NCBI GenBank assembly: GCA_013368315.1
Contig: JAACJM010000140.1
Coordinates: 157,996-221,995, forward strand
DNA from: Tetrapyrgos nigripes
Taxonomy: Eukaryota; Basidiomycota; Agaricomycetes; Agaricales; Campanellaceae
DNA length: 64,000 nucleotides
Direction: 5' to 3'
Of this stretch, positions 46,841 to 56,732 are shown one piece after another. The first letter of the stretch is position 1. Each line of letters begins with the position of its first letter. The notes below the pieces were generated by a model. That model was not told the DNA's origin. It saw nothing but the letters and a program-made list of their open reading frames with translations, and ran no database searches. A program made the position numbers and the translations under genes.

Positions 46841-49782
46841 ATGCTTCGCAAATTATCCGCCAAACGAAAAGCGTCGAGTCTTCAGTCGACATCCAAAAAG
46901 AAACTCAAAGTTCGCCATGAACATGCAGATTCACTTCCATGGAAGACAGTATCGAGACCACTGGAATCTGGAATGGGCGGAGATGATGGCATACTCGATT
47001 TGGAGGAAGTCTCGGGTGTAGAGATTGTCTATGAAGAGACTGAGTATGGAAGGATTCCAAGATTTAAGGTATGTGTTTGAACACTTCTGTTATCCATCCA
47101 AACTGACTTGTTTCTAGATAGTCGAGTCTGAAGTGCAATCAGAGCCAGAACCAGAAGTGGAGGCTGAACCAGAAGCTCAGCCTGTGGAAACCGACGACGA
47201 AGAAATACCAGAGGAAACTTTCGACTGTAGGTCATTTTGCTACTCCTAAAATGCCCTTCTCATCGTCATCTTGCAGCAGAAAACTTGCTACCCGAATGGC
47301 ACCAATATGCGTTACATCCCCAACTATACAAGGCTCTTCACAAAAACAATTTTACCTCTCCTACACCCATCCAAGCTGCTGCTATACCGGTTGCACTAAA
47401 ACAACGCGATGTCGTTGGTGTTGCCCAAACGGTGCGTCTCATCCCTCATCCCTAGATTTCATTCTTAATTTCTTTAACAGGGTTCCGGAAAAACTCTCGC
47501 GTATGGCCTACCCATGCTACATAAACTTCTCTCCGAAGCACCTCGTAAACCACCAAAGACGCATAGACCCTTACGTGCGCTCATCCTCGCGCCTACGCGT
47601 GAACTTGCATTGCAGGTTTCTACCCACTTGAATGCCTGTCTAAATCATTTCCCTTCGGACGCGGAAAGGGAGAAGGCGAATGAAAAATCCAAACCTAAAT
47701 CCAAAGGTCCTCCTCCTAAAAAGCCTCCTCCACGCCTCAGTGTCGCAGCTGTCGTTGGAGGAATGTCTGCGCAGAAGCAAAAGAGGATTTTGGACCGAGG
47801 CGTTGATGTTTTGGTAGCTACGCCTGGTCGGTTATGGGATGTCATTGAAGATGTGCGTGCATGCTATTCTTTTTCCGCTCATCTCAAGACTGAGTCTCAT
47901 TTTCCCCTTTTCCCCTGCAGGACGACACCCTCGCTAGGGAAATCAGGCATCTTAAATTTCTCGTTTTAGACGAAGCAGATCGGATGATCGAGGCTGGGCA
48001 TTTCGCAGAGTTGGATAACATCTTGCGTCTTACTTTGAGGGAATCAGAGTGCGTTCTATTCATATCCTTTCTTCCGTTTTTCCTCACTTGATACTTACCT
48101 CTACTCTAATCCTGTCTTATCTTACTTGCATACACAGAGACGATCAAATACCCGAAGATCCAGCCGATGCACCTATGGCCATTGATATTGACGCCAATGC
48201 CGAGGAAAAAGAAGAAGAGGATGCCAACGACTCTAAGGAAGCCGTAGCGAGGGATCAACTGCAGACATTCGTCTTTTCAGCGACGCTTAGCAAGGATTTG
48301 CAACGAAATGTCAAGAGACGTTCAAGGCCTAAGAAACTGAAGAAGAAGGGAAAGCCTGAGCCTGGGTCTACACTTGGTATGTCACCCTGAGCTATGTGGC
48401 ATTTTGCCCCTTAGACTATGACTGACGCGTATCTGGCGATGCTTGTATAGACGACCTCCTTCTACGTCTCGACTTTCGCGATCCCGAGCCCGAAGTCATT
48501 GACCTGAGTCCTAAGGGAGGCGTAGTGTCAACTTTGACAGAAAGTAAGATAGAGTGTCTGTCTGCCGACAAGGTAGGCCTTTTTCAGGACAAGAGAAGTC
48601 CACTTCATGTTAACAATGCTATTCCTTATGGCTTCCAGGACGTCTATCTCTACTACTTCCTCCTCCGCTACCCAGGCCGCTCTCTCGTCTTCCTCAGTTC
48701 CATCGACGGTATCAGAAGACTCATGCCCCTCCTTGACCTCTTAACCATCAAAGCCTTCCCTCTCCATTCCCAATTGGAACAAAGACAACGGCTCAAAAAC
48801 CTCGATCGTTTCAAATCAACGCCCAATTCCGTGTTACTCGCTACGGATATCGCTGCTCGAGGTTTAGATATCCCGAGTGTGGACCATGTGATACATTATC
48901 AGATACCTCGGTCGGCAGATGTGTATGTTCATCGGAATGGGAGGACGGCTCGTGCGATGAGGAAGGGGTTTAGTATGCTGATGTGTGCGCCTGATGAGAG
49001 GAGGGTTGTGAGGGCGTTGATGGGGAATCTTGGGAGAGGTGGGTTTCTTTTCTGCTGCTTTTCTTCTTCATTGTTTTTCCCTTTAAACTTGGAGCCATAA
49101 TGGGACTGACACACATACCCGCCCAGACGAAACCGAAATACAAGAAATGTCCATCGACCTGAGCATGCTCGACAAACTCAAAGCACGAGTCCAGCTAGCT
49201 CGTAAAATCGAGACTGCGCATCATAAAGTCAGAAAGGAGAATCACGAGAAGAATTGGATGAGGGAGACGGCCGAGGCTATGGAAATTGAGCTGGATTCGG
49301 ATTTTGCTAGGTGTGTAGGAGTTCCTTGTTGCTTCTGTCTAAACCTATGCTAATGCCTTCACTTCACCCTCTCTCTCTTTTCTTCTCCGCAGCGACGCAG
49401 ATGAGGACCATTCCACCTCTACTAAACGTCAACAAAAAGCGAAAGATGCGAAGAATGCCGCGATGAAAGCCGAATTGAAGAGGATGCTTGCGCAGCCCCT
49501 CGTAGCGAAGGGTGTTTCAGTGAACTACATCACCTCTGGGAGCAATCCTATTGTAGATGGGTTGTTGGCAGGAGAATGTGAGTGGTTTGTTCTTGTAATA
49601 AGCCACGAACTGGGCTGGAAGACTGATCACTCTCATACTTGCTAGATAATGACAAGATGCTAGGAGTTGGAAAGAATGATGCAGAGCATGATCTTGTGAA
49701 GGCGAAGAAGAAGAAGAAGAATGGAAAGGGTCAGAGTCAGAAAGAGGAGGTGAAAACAGAGGAGGAAGACGCGTTAGCGTGA
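46841..49782 (+). CDS. MAK5: MAK5 / DDX24-type DEAD-box RNA helicase, 752 aa
   Basis: Nucleolar ATP-dependent RNA helicase needed for 60S subunit assembly. Eleven exons: 46841-47068, 47118-47226, 47277-47431, 47481-47852, 47921-48048, 48138-48376, 48451-48572, 48639-49038, 49127-49310, 49393-49577, 49646-49782 (753 codons with stop). The start is the ATG giving [13 protein letters not shown], a basic N-terminus usual for Mak5. Q motif FTSPTPIQ at 138-145; Walker A AQTGSGKT at 162-169; PTRELA; VATPGR; DEAD at 305-308; SAT; and HRNGRTAR of motif VI. A charged insert ([14 protein letters not shown]) between motifs Ia and Ib and an acidic insert before SAT are Mak5-like. The tail is Lys/Glu-rich with [13 protein letters not shown]. 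Confidence 0.95.
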
Positions 49783-50272
49783 TGTAGACTTGTACCGTAT
49801 CGGACCACCTACGCCACTTCCAAGTTCTTGATACTTCGCTTGCACTTTGGAAATGACACTCTGTGAAGAACTCTTTGTTGTCCGATCGTGTGCGTGTGCG
49901 TGTGCGTCGGGCAGGTTATGCACGGACTTGTGCAAGACAAATTACGCAGTTTCAATTCAGTGAGTGGCTTATTCTCGTTATCCCACCTTCTCTTGCCCTA
50001 TTTTTTGATCATACTGCTGCTCATTCAATGAAGACTTTCAATTGCTACAAGCGCTTCAATTCTGCCATTTCCCCGGACACTCATTTAGTGGTATGAACGG
50101 CATCGAGCTATCGCCCTCTGACCCAGTGGTGAGATCAAATCCTTGTCCAGAATCCGATGTATACCGGAGGGTCCAGGTGCACGCAGTATGAAAAGGGCTC
50201 TTCAAATAGTCTTTCTCCTCAGAAACGCAAAGCATCCTCAGTCTCTTGAACAACACCTATCCAATTCTCTAC
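49783..50272. other. Intergenic, MAK5 to P450
   Basis: About 490 bp holding the 3' flank of MAK5 and the promoter of the P450. A GTGCGTGTGCGTGTGCGT run occurs at about 49888. No gene is seen. Confidence 0.5.
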
Positions 50273-52691
50273 ATGACAATGATGTCCAGCACAAGCACCT
50301 CCCTACTTGGCTTCGTCCTCCTCTCCATCATCTACTATCGCTGGATGGCGACTCGCACTCGAGCTCGCCTTCCTCCTGGTCCCAAACGTCTCCCCATAAT
50401 TGGAAGCCTGCTCGACACCCTTCCTGCGCGGATGGGACTCGTGCCTCCGAACCCAAAACCTTTTTATGAGCAGTATCTGGAAATCGGGAAGGCGAACAAG
50501 TCTGATGTCATTCACATCGATGTTTTGGGCAACCATACCGTTGTTCTCAACTCTGTGAAAGCGGCGACTGAGTTGTTGGATCGTAGAAGCTCGAATTATT
50601 CGAGTAGACCTGGTAAGCTGATTTGGTCCTGCTCGTTCTTGTGTACAATGCTGAAATTTTATCCTGAATATAGCGTTGCACATGCTTGACGATTTGATGG
50701 GGTGAGTTGTTTCTCGTTCATGTCGCTCCGTGTCACTGAGCTGACGGTATATTGGGAAGATGGGATTGGAATTTGTCTCGTAAGTGCAGCCGCTATCTCA
50801 AGTCGATGAAAGGACGCAAACTGACCCGCACTGGTAGACATGCCGTATTCCGACCGATGGAGGTGAGTACACCTTCATGCTTCATGAATCTATTCGCTGA
50901 CTCGGACGTTCATCTGACATCTCAGGCGTCATAGAAAAGCCTTTACACATTACTTCCAACCGCGAGCAATCACGGAACACCATCCGTTTCAACGCAAATC
51001 TATCACAGAGCTACTTCAGAAGTTGCTTGCATCGCCAGAACCTGACCCAGCAGAACTGGAAGGATATATTCAACAGTAAGCCTTCCTACATCTTCGACTT
51101 CTTTCATTCACAAATCTCAACTATAACAGTCACGCTGGCTCTGTCATCCTTCACGCAACGTATGGTGTCGTATCTCCCAAAGACAAGGAATACTACGTCG
51201 ACCTCGCCCATCGAGCTATGACTTCAGTCCTCCAAGCTGCGCTTCATGGGACCTACTTGATCGACTATTTCCCGTTGCTTAAATATGTGCCAAGTAAGTT
51301 CTCAGAGCGCATATTCTCTGAATGGCTCGCTGAACTGATATGACAGATTGGTTCCCGGGTGCCGGCTTTAAAAGAGAGGCAAAGACCTGGTCTAAGTATT
51401 CTATTGACCTTAGGGACCAACCTTGGGACCAAGTCCAATCGGAAATCGTGAGTGTCCTGAATTCTTCATGTTATCGCTGCAGTGTTTGATTGAGTGGATG
51501 TGCTCTGGACAGGCTGCCGGAACTGCTCTCCCTTCCTTTGTAACGCGTAACCTCGAAGGTATTGATACAGCGTCAGTTTCGGAGCAGATGATCGAGGAGA
51601 TCAAGAACTGCGCTGGCATTGCTTATCTTGGTGAGTGATGGTCACTGTATCTCTAGAGACTACGGCTGATTTTACCATACTTTATCCATGGCCCAAAATG
51701 CGCCGGCTACAGCTGGATCTGATTCTGTAAGTCTTCAACGTTCCTTTCAAACCTAGAACTATGTATTAACAAAATCCGTCTATAGTCCATCGCTCTGATG
51801 CGTTGCGCTATCCTTGCCTTGGCTACCCACCCAGAAGTTCAAGAGCGCGCTCAGAAAGAATTAGATTCAGTCTTGGGAACAGGAGGCTCTAATGCGAGAC
51901 TTCCTGATTACACTGATCGTGGCGATCTACCGTATTTGAGTGCGATAATCAGCGAGACACTCAGATACTATCCTGTAACACCTTTAGGTGAGTATAGTTG
52001 TCGTTTCTCAAACTCTTCCCAATGTAGCTGATCGAGGAAATTATTCTCAAAGCCTTGCCTCATGCCTGCTTGAAAGATGATCTTTACGAAGGGTATTATA
52101 TCCCCAAAGGTTCAACGGTGATCGGGAACTCTTGGTGAGTGCAGTCGTCTGCATGTTATCTGTACTCCGATGCTTAACATCTTTTTTAGGGCCATTCTTC
52201 ACGATGAGCAGCTTTACCCCGACCCAATGACCTACAATCCTTCACGATTCCTCAAAACCAATTCTGACTCGGGCAAGGAAATCGAGCCTCAGCCTAATCC
52301 CGCATTGTACGCATTTGGCTTTGGTCGTCGGTGCGTTTTCGATTTTATCTGAGCCACAAGGTGGCATTGGTCTAATGGACTTTACGACAGCATCTGCCCC
52401 GGAAGATGGCTAGCACTCGACACTTCTTGGTTGGTCATTTCATGCATCCTCGCGACATGCACTATCAAAAAAGCTCTCGATTCCGATGGAAAGGAAATCG
52501 AGCCTCTGGTTGAATATGAGCGGGCTTTGGTCGAGTAAGTCTGCCCTCTTTCTGCTTTTGATTTCATTCTTGATTTAATGGGCATATAACACATATATAG
52601 TCACCTCAAGCCGTACAGATGTCGGTTCGTTCCTCGGTCTGAAGCCTCTGTGAAGTTGATGAAGAATGGGTTTTTGAGTGAGGACGATTAA
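50273..52691 (+). CDS. Cytochrome P450 monooxygenase, 539 aa
   Basis: Heme-thiolate monooxygenase, N-terminally anchored in the ER. Fourteen exons: 50273-50612, 50674-50701, 50760-50779, 50838-50862, 50926-51075, 51130-51293, 51347-51447, 51513-51630, 51713-51726, 51786-51987, 52053-52134, 52190-52330, 52391-52534, 52601-52691 (540 codons with stop). Exons of 28, 20, 25 and 14 nt are required to keep the frame. An N-terminal anchor SLLGFVLLSIIYYRW is followed by the proline hinge LPPGPKRLPIIG. I-helix element AGSDS, ExxR motif ETLR at 377-380, and heme loop FGFGRRICPGRW with Cys464 as the thiolate ligand. It resembles fungal P450s annotated as O-methylsterigmatocystin oxidoreductase-like (CYP64-like clan), a label that does not predict substrate. 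All key residues are present. Confidence 0.95.
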
Positions 52692-53032
52692 GTGATGATG
52701 TGGTAGTTTGGACTCTCTGGACTCTTGAAATGTCTCTTCTCTGCTTGTTCATACCGTATAATGGATTATCGATGCATCGCCGCTATCAATATGTCGTAGA
52801 ATCACGTCGACAGTAGAATGCGGAATTACGACGTACTGTCTGAGTGTATAGAATGCTTCTGTTACAGTGACCTCCACGAACTCGGGCCTATTCAACGTAC
52901 ATAGGCCAAAGACGCTGAGGACGCAGTTAAGGAGAAAGTACATGGGGAGAGGTGGCGTTGGTTTCGGTGATGTCAGGCTTGCAAAGTTAGAAACTCTGCG
53001 GCCGCATCCTGGTCCGTGCGTCGTTCCCTGGG

Positions 53033-53040
53033 TATAAAAA
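53033..53040 (+). promoter_or_regulatory. TATA box of the U2 snRNA gene
   Basis: TATAAAAA within CTGGGTATAAAAAGG, 27 bp upstream of the inferred 5' end of U2 at about 53060, the normal spacing for RNA polymerase II initiation. Confidence 0.75.
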
Positions 53041-53059
53041 GGCCCTCGCGACTTCCTGA

Positions 53060-53310
53060 ATCCTTACCACTCTGGCCTTTTGGCTTAGGTACGTCGTTCT
53101 TCCTTTCCTCAACGCATGTTCTTTATTGATTTCTTTCTTTCTCTCAGATCAAGTGTAGTATCTGTTCTTAATAGTTTAACCACTATTACGAGGGCACCGC
53201 CCTCCGTATTTGGTTATCTAATTTTTGTCGCCCCCGTTCTTGAAGCTCTGCTTGCATCTTCGGGACACGATGACCTTGCCATTGCAGTACCGGCTTGTGT
53301 CGTCAGGGGA
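53060..53310 (+). ncRNA. U2 spliceosomal snRNA with a 59-nt mRNA-type intron
   Basis: U2 snRNA pairs with the intron branch point and with U6 in the spliceosome. Exon 1 is about 53060-53088, ending GGCCTTTTGGCTTAG. After an interruption at 53089-53147 the conserved core resumes with ATCAAGTGTAGTATCTGTTC. The joined exons reproduce the core known from budding yeast and human U2. The branch-point recognition element GTAGTA is at 53155-53160. Stem-loop IIa (AATAG/CTATT) is 53170-53187, and IIb (GAGGGC-ACC-GCCCTC) is 53190-53204. The Sm site AATTTTTG is near 53220. Stem-loop III follows, and stem-loop IV with the conserved loop ATTGCAGTACC lies at about 53269-53304. Mature length is about 190 nt, close to human U2 at 188 nt. 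The interruption starts GTACGT, has a pyrimidine tract and ends TTTCTCTCAG. Exact 5' and 3' ends are inferred. Confidence 0.95.
53089..53147 (+). other. Spliceosomal-type intron inside U2 snRNA
   Basis: 59 nt beginning GTACGT and ending CTCTCAG, with the pyrimidine-rich stretch TTCTTTCTTTCTCT before the acceptor and candidate branch sites CTCAAC (near 53109) and TTGAT (near 53127). Size and signals are the same as in neighbouring protein genes. It lies between GGCTTAG and ATCAAG, seven bases before GTAGTA. Confidence 0.92.
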
Positions 53311-53946
53311 ACCACTTTGTGGTTTTTATTCCCCTACTTCATTCTCATCCTCTTCTCTTCTCTTTGTTGTGAACCACTCTAGCCGGGTTTGATTGACTCG
53401 GTGGGAGTTCCTTCAAAAAGAATATTGAGGAAGGTGATTTGGAGTAGTGGTTTGATTTGCTCTTCGGACTCGAGTGAGTGTTTACTGGCCTTTCTTCAAT
53501 ACGATATCTGTTATACTTATGTGCTGAGTTTCATTGTACATACATACTTGTCTATTGTTTTCAAGCTTGAAGTAATGCAAAGGATTGTCGTTATCTTGTC
53601 GGTGTGCTGTCTAGATTTGGTCTGTGTGGCCGAGGCGTACAATGCAAGTTAGGGAGATTTCAATATGTATAGTCAACTTAGAATGGCCATGCGGACACTA
53701 CGCCCATTTAACGTCTGTTGATCTACCCCATTTACTCCCTATCAAAGATTATATGTACATATCATTAAGAGCCATGCATATCAAGATGCCTCACCAGCCG
53801 AGAAGTAATGCAGGCCAATGCAGGCAGGGCAACCTTGCCACTCTCCTTTGGGCGGCGAAGTTGCACCGTCTGTGCGCGTTGAAGTCTGTTAAAGTCCAGG
53901 GAGGTCCTCGGTCTCACTCGTCGTAGATCCGAGTCCCAGTGGTTTC
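53311..53946. other. Intergenic, U2 to MITE
   Basis: No gene recognised. A frame at 53116-53382 overlapping U2 is a by-product of the RNA gene. Any U2 3'-end signal would lie at the start of this stretch but none is identifiable. Confidence 0.5.
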
Positions 53947-54093
53947 CACGTCGAAAATACAAAAATATCCGCTCGGCAGAAAGGCGTACAGAAACACACT
54001 TTTTTTACAGATATATCTTATATCAGTAGTAGTGATGTCAGTAGTAGTGATGTGATCTATCCGTCGAGTGGATATTTTTGTCTTTTCGGCGTG
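53947..54093 (-). mobile_element. MITE family 1, copy B (147 bp)
   Basis: Reverse-orientation copy of 26225-26355, with the same CAC...GTG ends and inverted repeats. It differs mainly by a 16-bp internal tandem duplication (GTCAGTAGTAGTGAT-like) that accounts for the whole length difference. A 3-bp direct repeat TTC flanks it (53944-53946 and 54094-54096). Confidence 0.9.
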
Positions 54094-54496
54094 TTCTGAT
54101 CAGCGGAGAACGCAATGATGCGAGGTGCGAAAGATGTCAGACTCGGGGTAGATTGTTGTGAACGTACTTCGCGTAGAGAGCTTGAACTTGTTCTTTTCTT
54201 CGATACTTGAAAAGAGTACCGATATGCTCTTTTTTGGCATGTGTAATTGTTGGATCTAGTTGGTGAGAACGCTTCCAAGTTGAGTGGGCAAACGAGGACG
54301 AGGTAAGGCTGAATTGCTTATGTCATGCCGTCGGTAAGAAAAAAATTAAAATGGCAGCATGGACTCGACAAACCCGTAGTTTCATCAGCCGTTTCTATAT
54401 CATAGTAAATGTTCCTATGGACTGGCCCAGGTGTTCATTCGCTCCTGCCATCATCTTGCTCTCGCTGTCGAGGTTAGTCTCAAGGAATCGATAACG
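54094..54496. other. Upstream region of MFS transporter 2
   Basis: About 400 bp between the MITE and the start codon. The MITE insertion therefore lies in or near the promoter. No TATA box is obvious. Confidence 0.4.
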
Positions 54497-56732
54497 ATGA
54501 CGGACAACCTCGAAGGACAGTCCATCTCAACTTCGACAGTGATCGACAGGTCCGAATCTCACTCTGGGCAGTCGAAGAGTGACGACAAAGAAAAATTACC
54601 TGCAGAGGTCTCCGCCATACCTACGGACAAAGAGAAAGAGGCGGAGCAGAATGCTGAAGACGACTGGGAACATGATCCAGACAACCCTTGGAATTGGCCG
54701 GCTCGCAAAAAATGGACGATGATCTCTATAGTGCGTCGTACTTCCACTGTCGTGTTTAATGTTGTAAGCTGACTGACTTGGCCTTGACGAGCAGGTCTCA
54801 TTGTACACATTTGTGCCACCCCTCGCTAGCTCCATGCTGGCGCCCGGTCTACCTGCTATTGCTAAACAATATGGGATAACATCGTCTACTATGCTTGCCT
54901 TGGTCCTGACTATATTCCTACTGTCTATTGCAATTGGGGTATGCACGTTCATCGAGTTCGCCTTCCGTATCTCTGCTCAACTGCTTCCCAGCCTCTCTTC
55001 CTAGCTGCGCTTTCCGAGATGTACGGTCGTACATGGGTAAGCTTGTTGACCCCGTCATCCATTCATCTCTAAATAACGGTCGCAGATCCTCCATGCCGGC
55101 GCGTTCCTTTCCATAGGTTTCAACCTAGGATGCGCATACGCACCTAACACGGGGTCATTGCTCGGTTTCAGATTCCTTTGTAGGTCATCTTTCGTGGGGT
55201 GATTATCGTCCTGCTAATAGTTGTCTTTCCATTGAAGCTGGATTGTCTGGCAGTGCGCCTTTTGCGATAGGTGGTGGAAGCGTCAGCGATCTATTCTCAG
55301 CGAATGACCGAGCATCAGCTATGGCGATCTACTCTCTTGGTCCACTAATTGGCCCAGTGATAGGTTAGTCTCGCTTAGCTAGACTGACGATATACGCTTG
55401 ACACTCGTTGTAGGTCCAGTCGCAGGCGGTTTCATAGCTGAGACCGTTGGGACGAAATGGGTTTTCATTGTCATTGCTGGTGCGAATTGTCAAATATCCC
55501 TGTTGTCGTTTTTTCTCAAAAAGCTCTTTGTAGCGCTCAGCGGTGCTAGTCTGCTTGTTGGTGTTCCATTCTTGCGGGAGACGTATGCACCGGTTATTCG
55601 GAGACGACGCGCCTTGGCTTCGGGAGATGTAGAAAAAGCAACGACTCTCCGTGGACCGATGGGAGATATGTCTCGGATGCAATATCTCTGGATCAACTTG
55701 TCCAGGCCGGTGATTTTACTGTTCGGGAGTTTGATATGCTTTCTGCTGAGTTTATATATGGCATTGTGAGTGCTTTTCGATTTTCTTTGTTGCTGAATGC
55801 TGAGGTCAGTTGTAACAATTTAGCCTCTATGGTGTCTACTATCTCATGTTCGCGACCTTCTCCGGTGAGCGGGTTTTCGGATCTATTTCACAGTACCGGA
55901 CTGATGTCGGTTATCAGAACTTTTCAGTGAGGTGTATGGTTTCAGTATAGGCACCGGTGGTCTGGTCTATGTGCGTCTTGCTGTTAGTCTTTTCTGCTCT
56001 AGCGTGCGTTAACAAGAATACAAATCCTTAGCTTGGACTGGGTATTGGTTTCGTATCTGCAACCTGGGTCGGAGCAAAATGGGCTGATCAAGTGTATCAT
56101 TATGTGAGTATTCCATATTCCTTCTGTCATCATGTGTTTCTGATTCTGCCATCGTTTAATGTAGCTTGCCCAAAGGAACGGAGGTGTAGGCAAACCCGAA
56201 ATGAGGATCCCTGCCTTATTCTTTGGATCTTTCTTCGTACCAGTTGGTCTGTTCTGGTATGGATGGTCAGCACAAGCAAAAATACATTGGATTATGCCGA
56301 TTATTGGGACGGGGATCTTTGGTTTCGGTGAGTGCTTTGTGCCAAGTCAACCTGAGATTCCCGACTGCTGATCGTTCGCATATTTTGGTTTATCGCCTTT
56401 GACGTACACAGGGCTAATGACTGCCTAGTGCGTATTCGCGTTTCATTCGTATGTATGCCAGGTTGACTAACGATCCCTCTAGCCTGCCCATTTCACTATA
56501 CCTCGTCGACACTTTCACCTACGCTGCCAGCGCTATCGGCGCCGCTTCTACTTTCCGTTCCCTTTTAGGCTTCGGCTTCCCACTTTTCGCAAATCAAATG
56601 TTTGGCGCTCTAGGCATTGGAGGTGGCAATTCCCTACTAGCTGGATTGGCTATTGTTCTAGGGATACCGTTCCCTGTGTGGCTATATTTTAATGGGGAGA
56701 AGATGAGGGCGAGGAGTAAGTTGGCGAGGTAG
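54497..56732 (+). CDS. MFS transporter, DHA1 drug/polyamine:H+ antiporter type, 511 aa
   Basis: Thirteen exons: 54497-54730, 54795-54938, 54992-55036, 55086-55179, 55238-55363, 55414-55479, 55534-55765, 55824-55864, 55918-55970, 56032-56103, 56165-56327, 56412-56427, 56483-56732 (512 codons with stop). The N-terminal cytoplasmic part ends with DPDNPWNWPARKKW, the sequence that precedes helix 1 in fungal DHA1 carriers. Typical later elements are LSEMYGRTW after helix 2, GSAPFAIGGGSVSDLF, GPLIGPVIGPVAGGFIAE (motif C of antiporters), RETYAPVIRRRRA in the central loop, and ELFSEVYGFSIGTGGLVY. Twelve helices are expected. Likely exports a toxic or secondary metabolite, or polyamines, at the plasma membrane. 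Exon 12 is only 16 nt. Confidence 0.93.

Noticed and set aside
53116..53382. 88-codon open frame over the U2 locus
   Set aside because: It starts inside the U2 intron and reads through the conserved snRNA core; the RNA gene explains the sequence.
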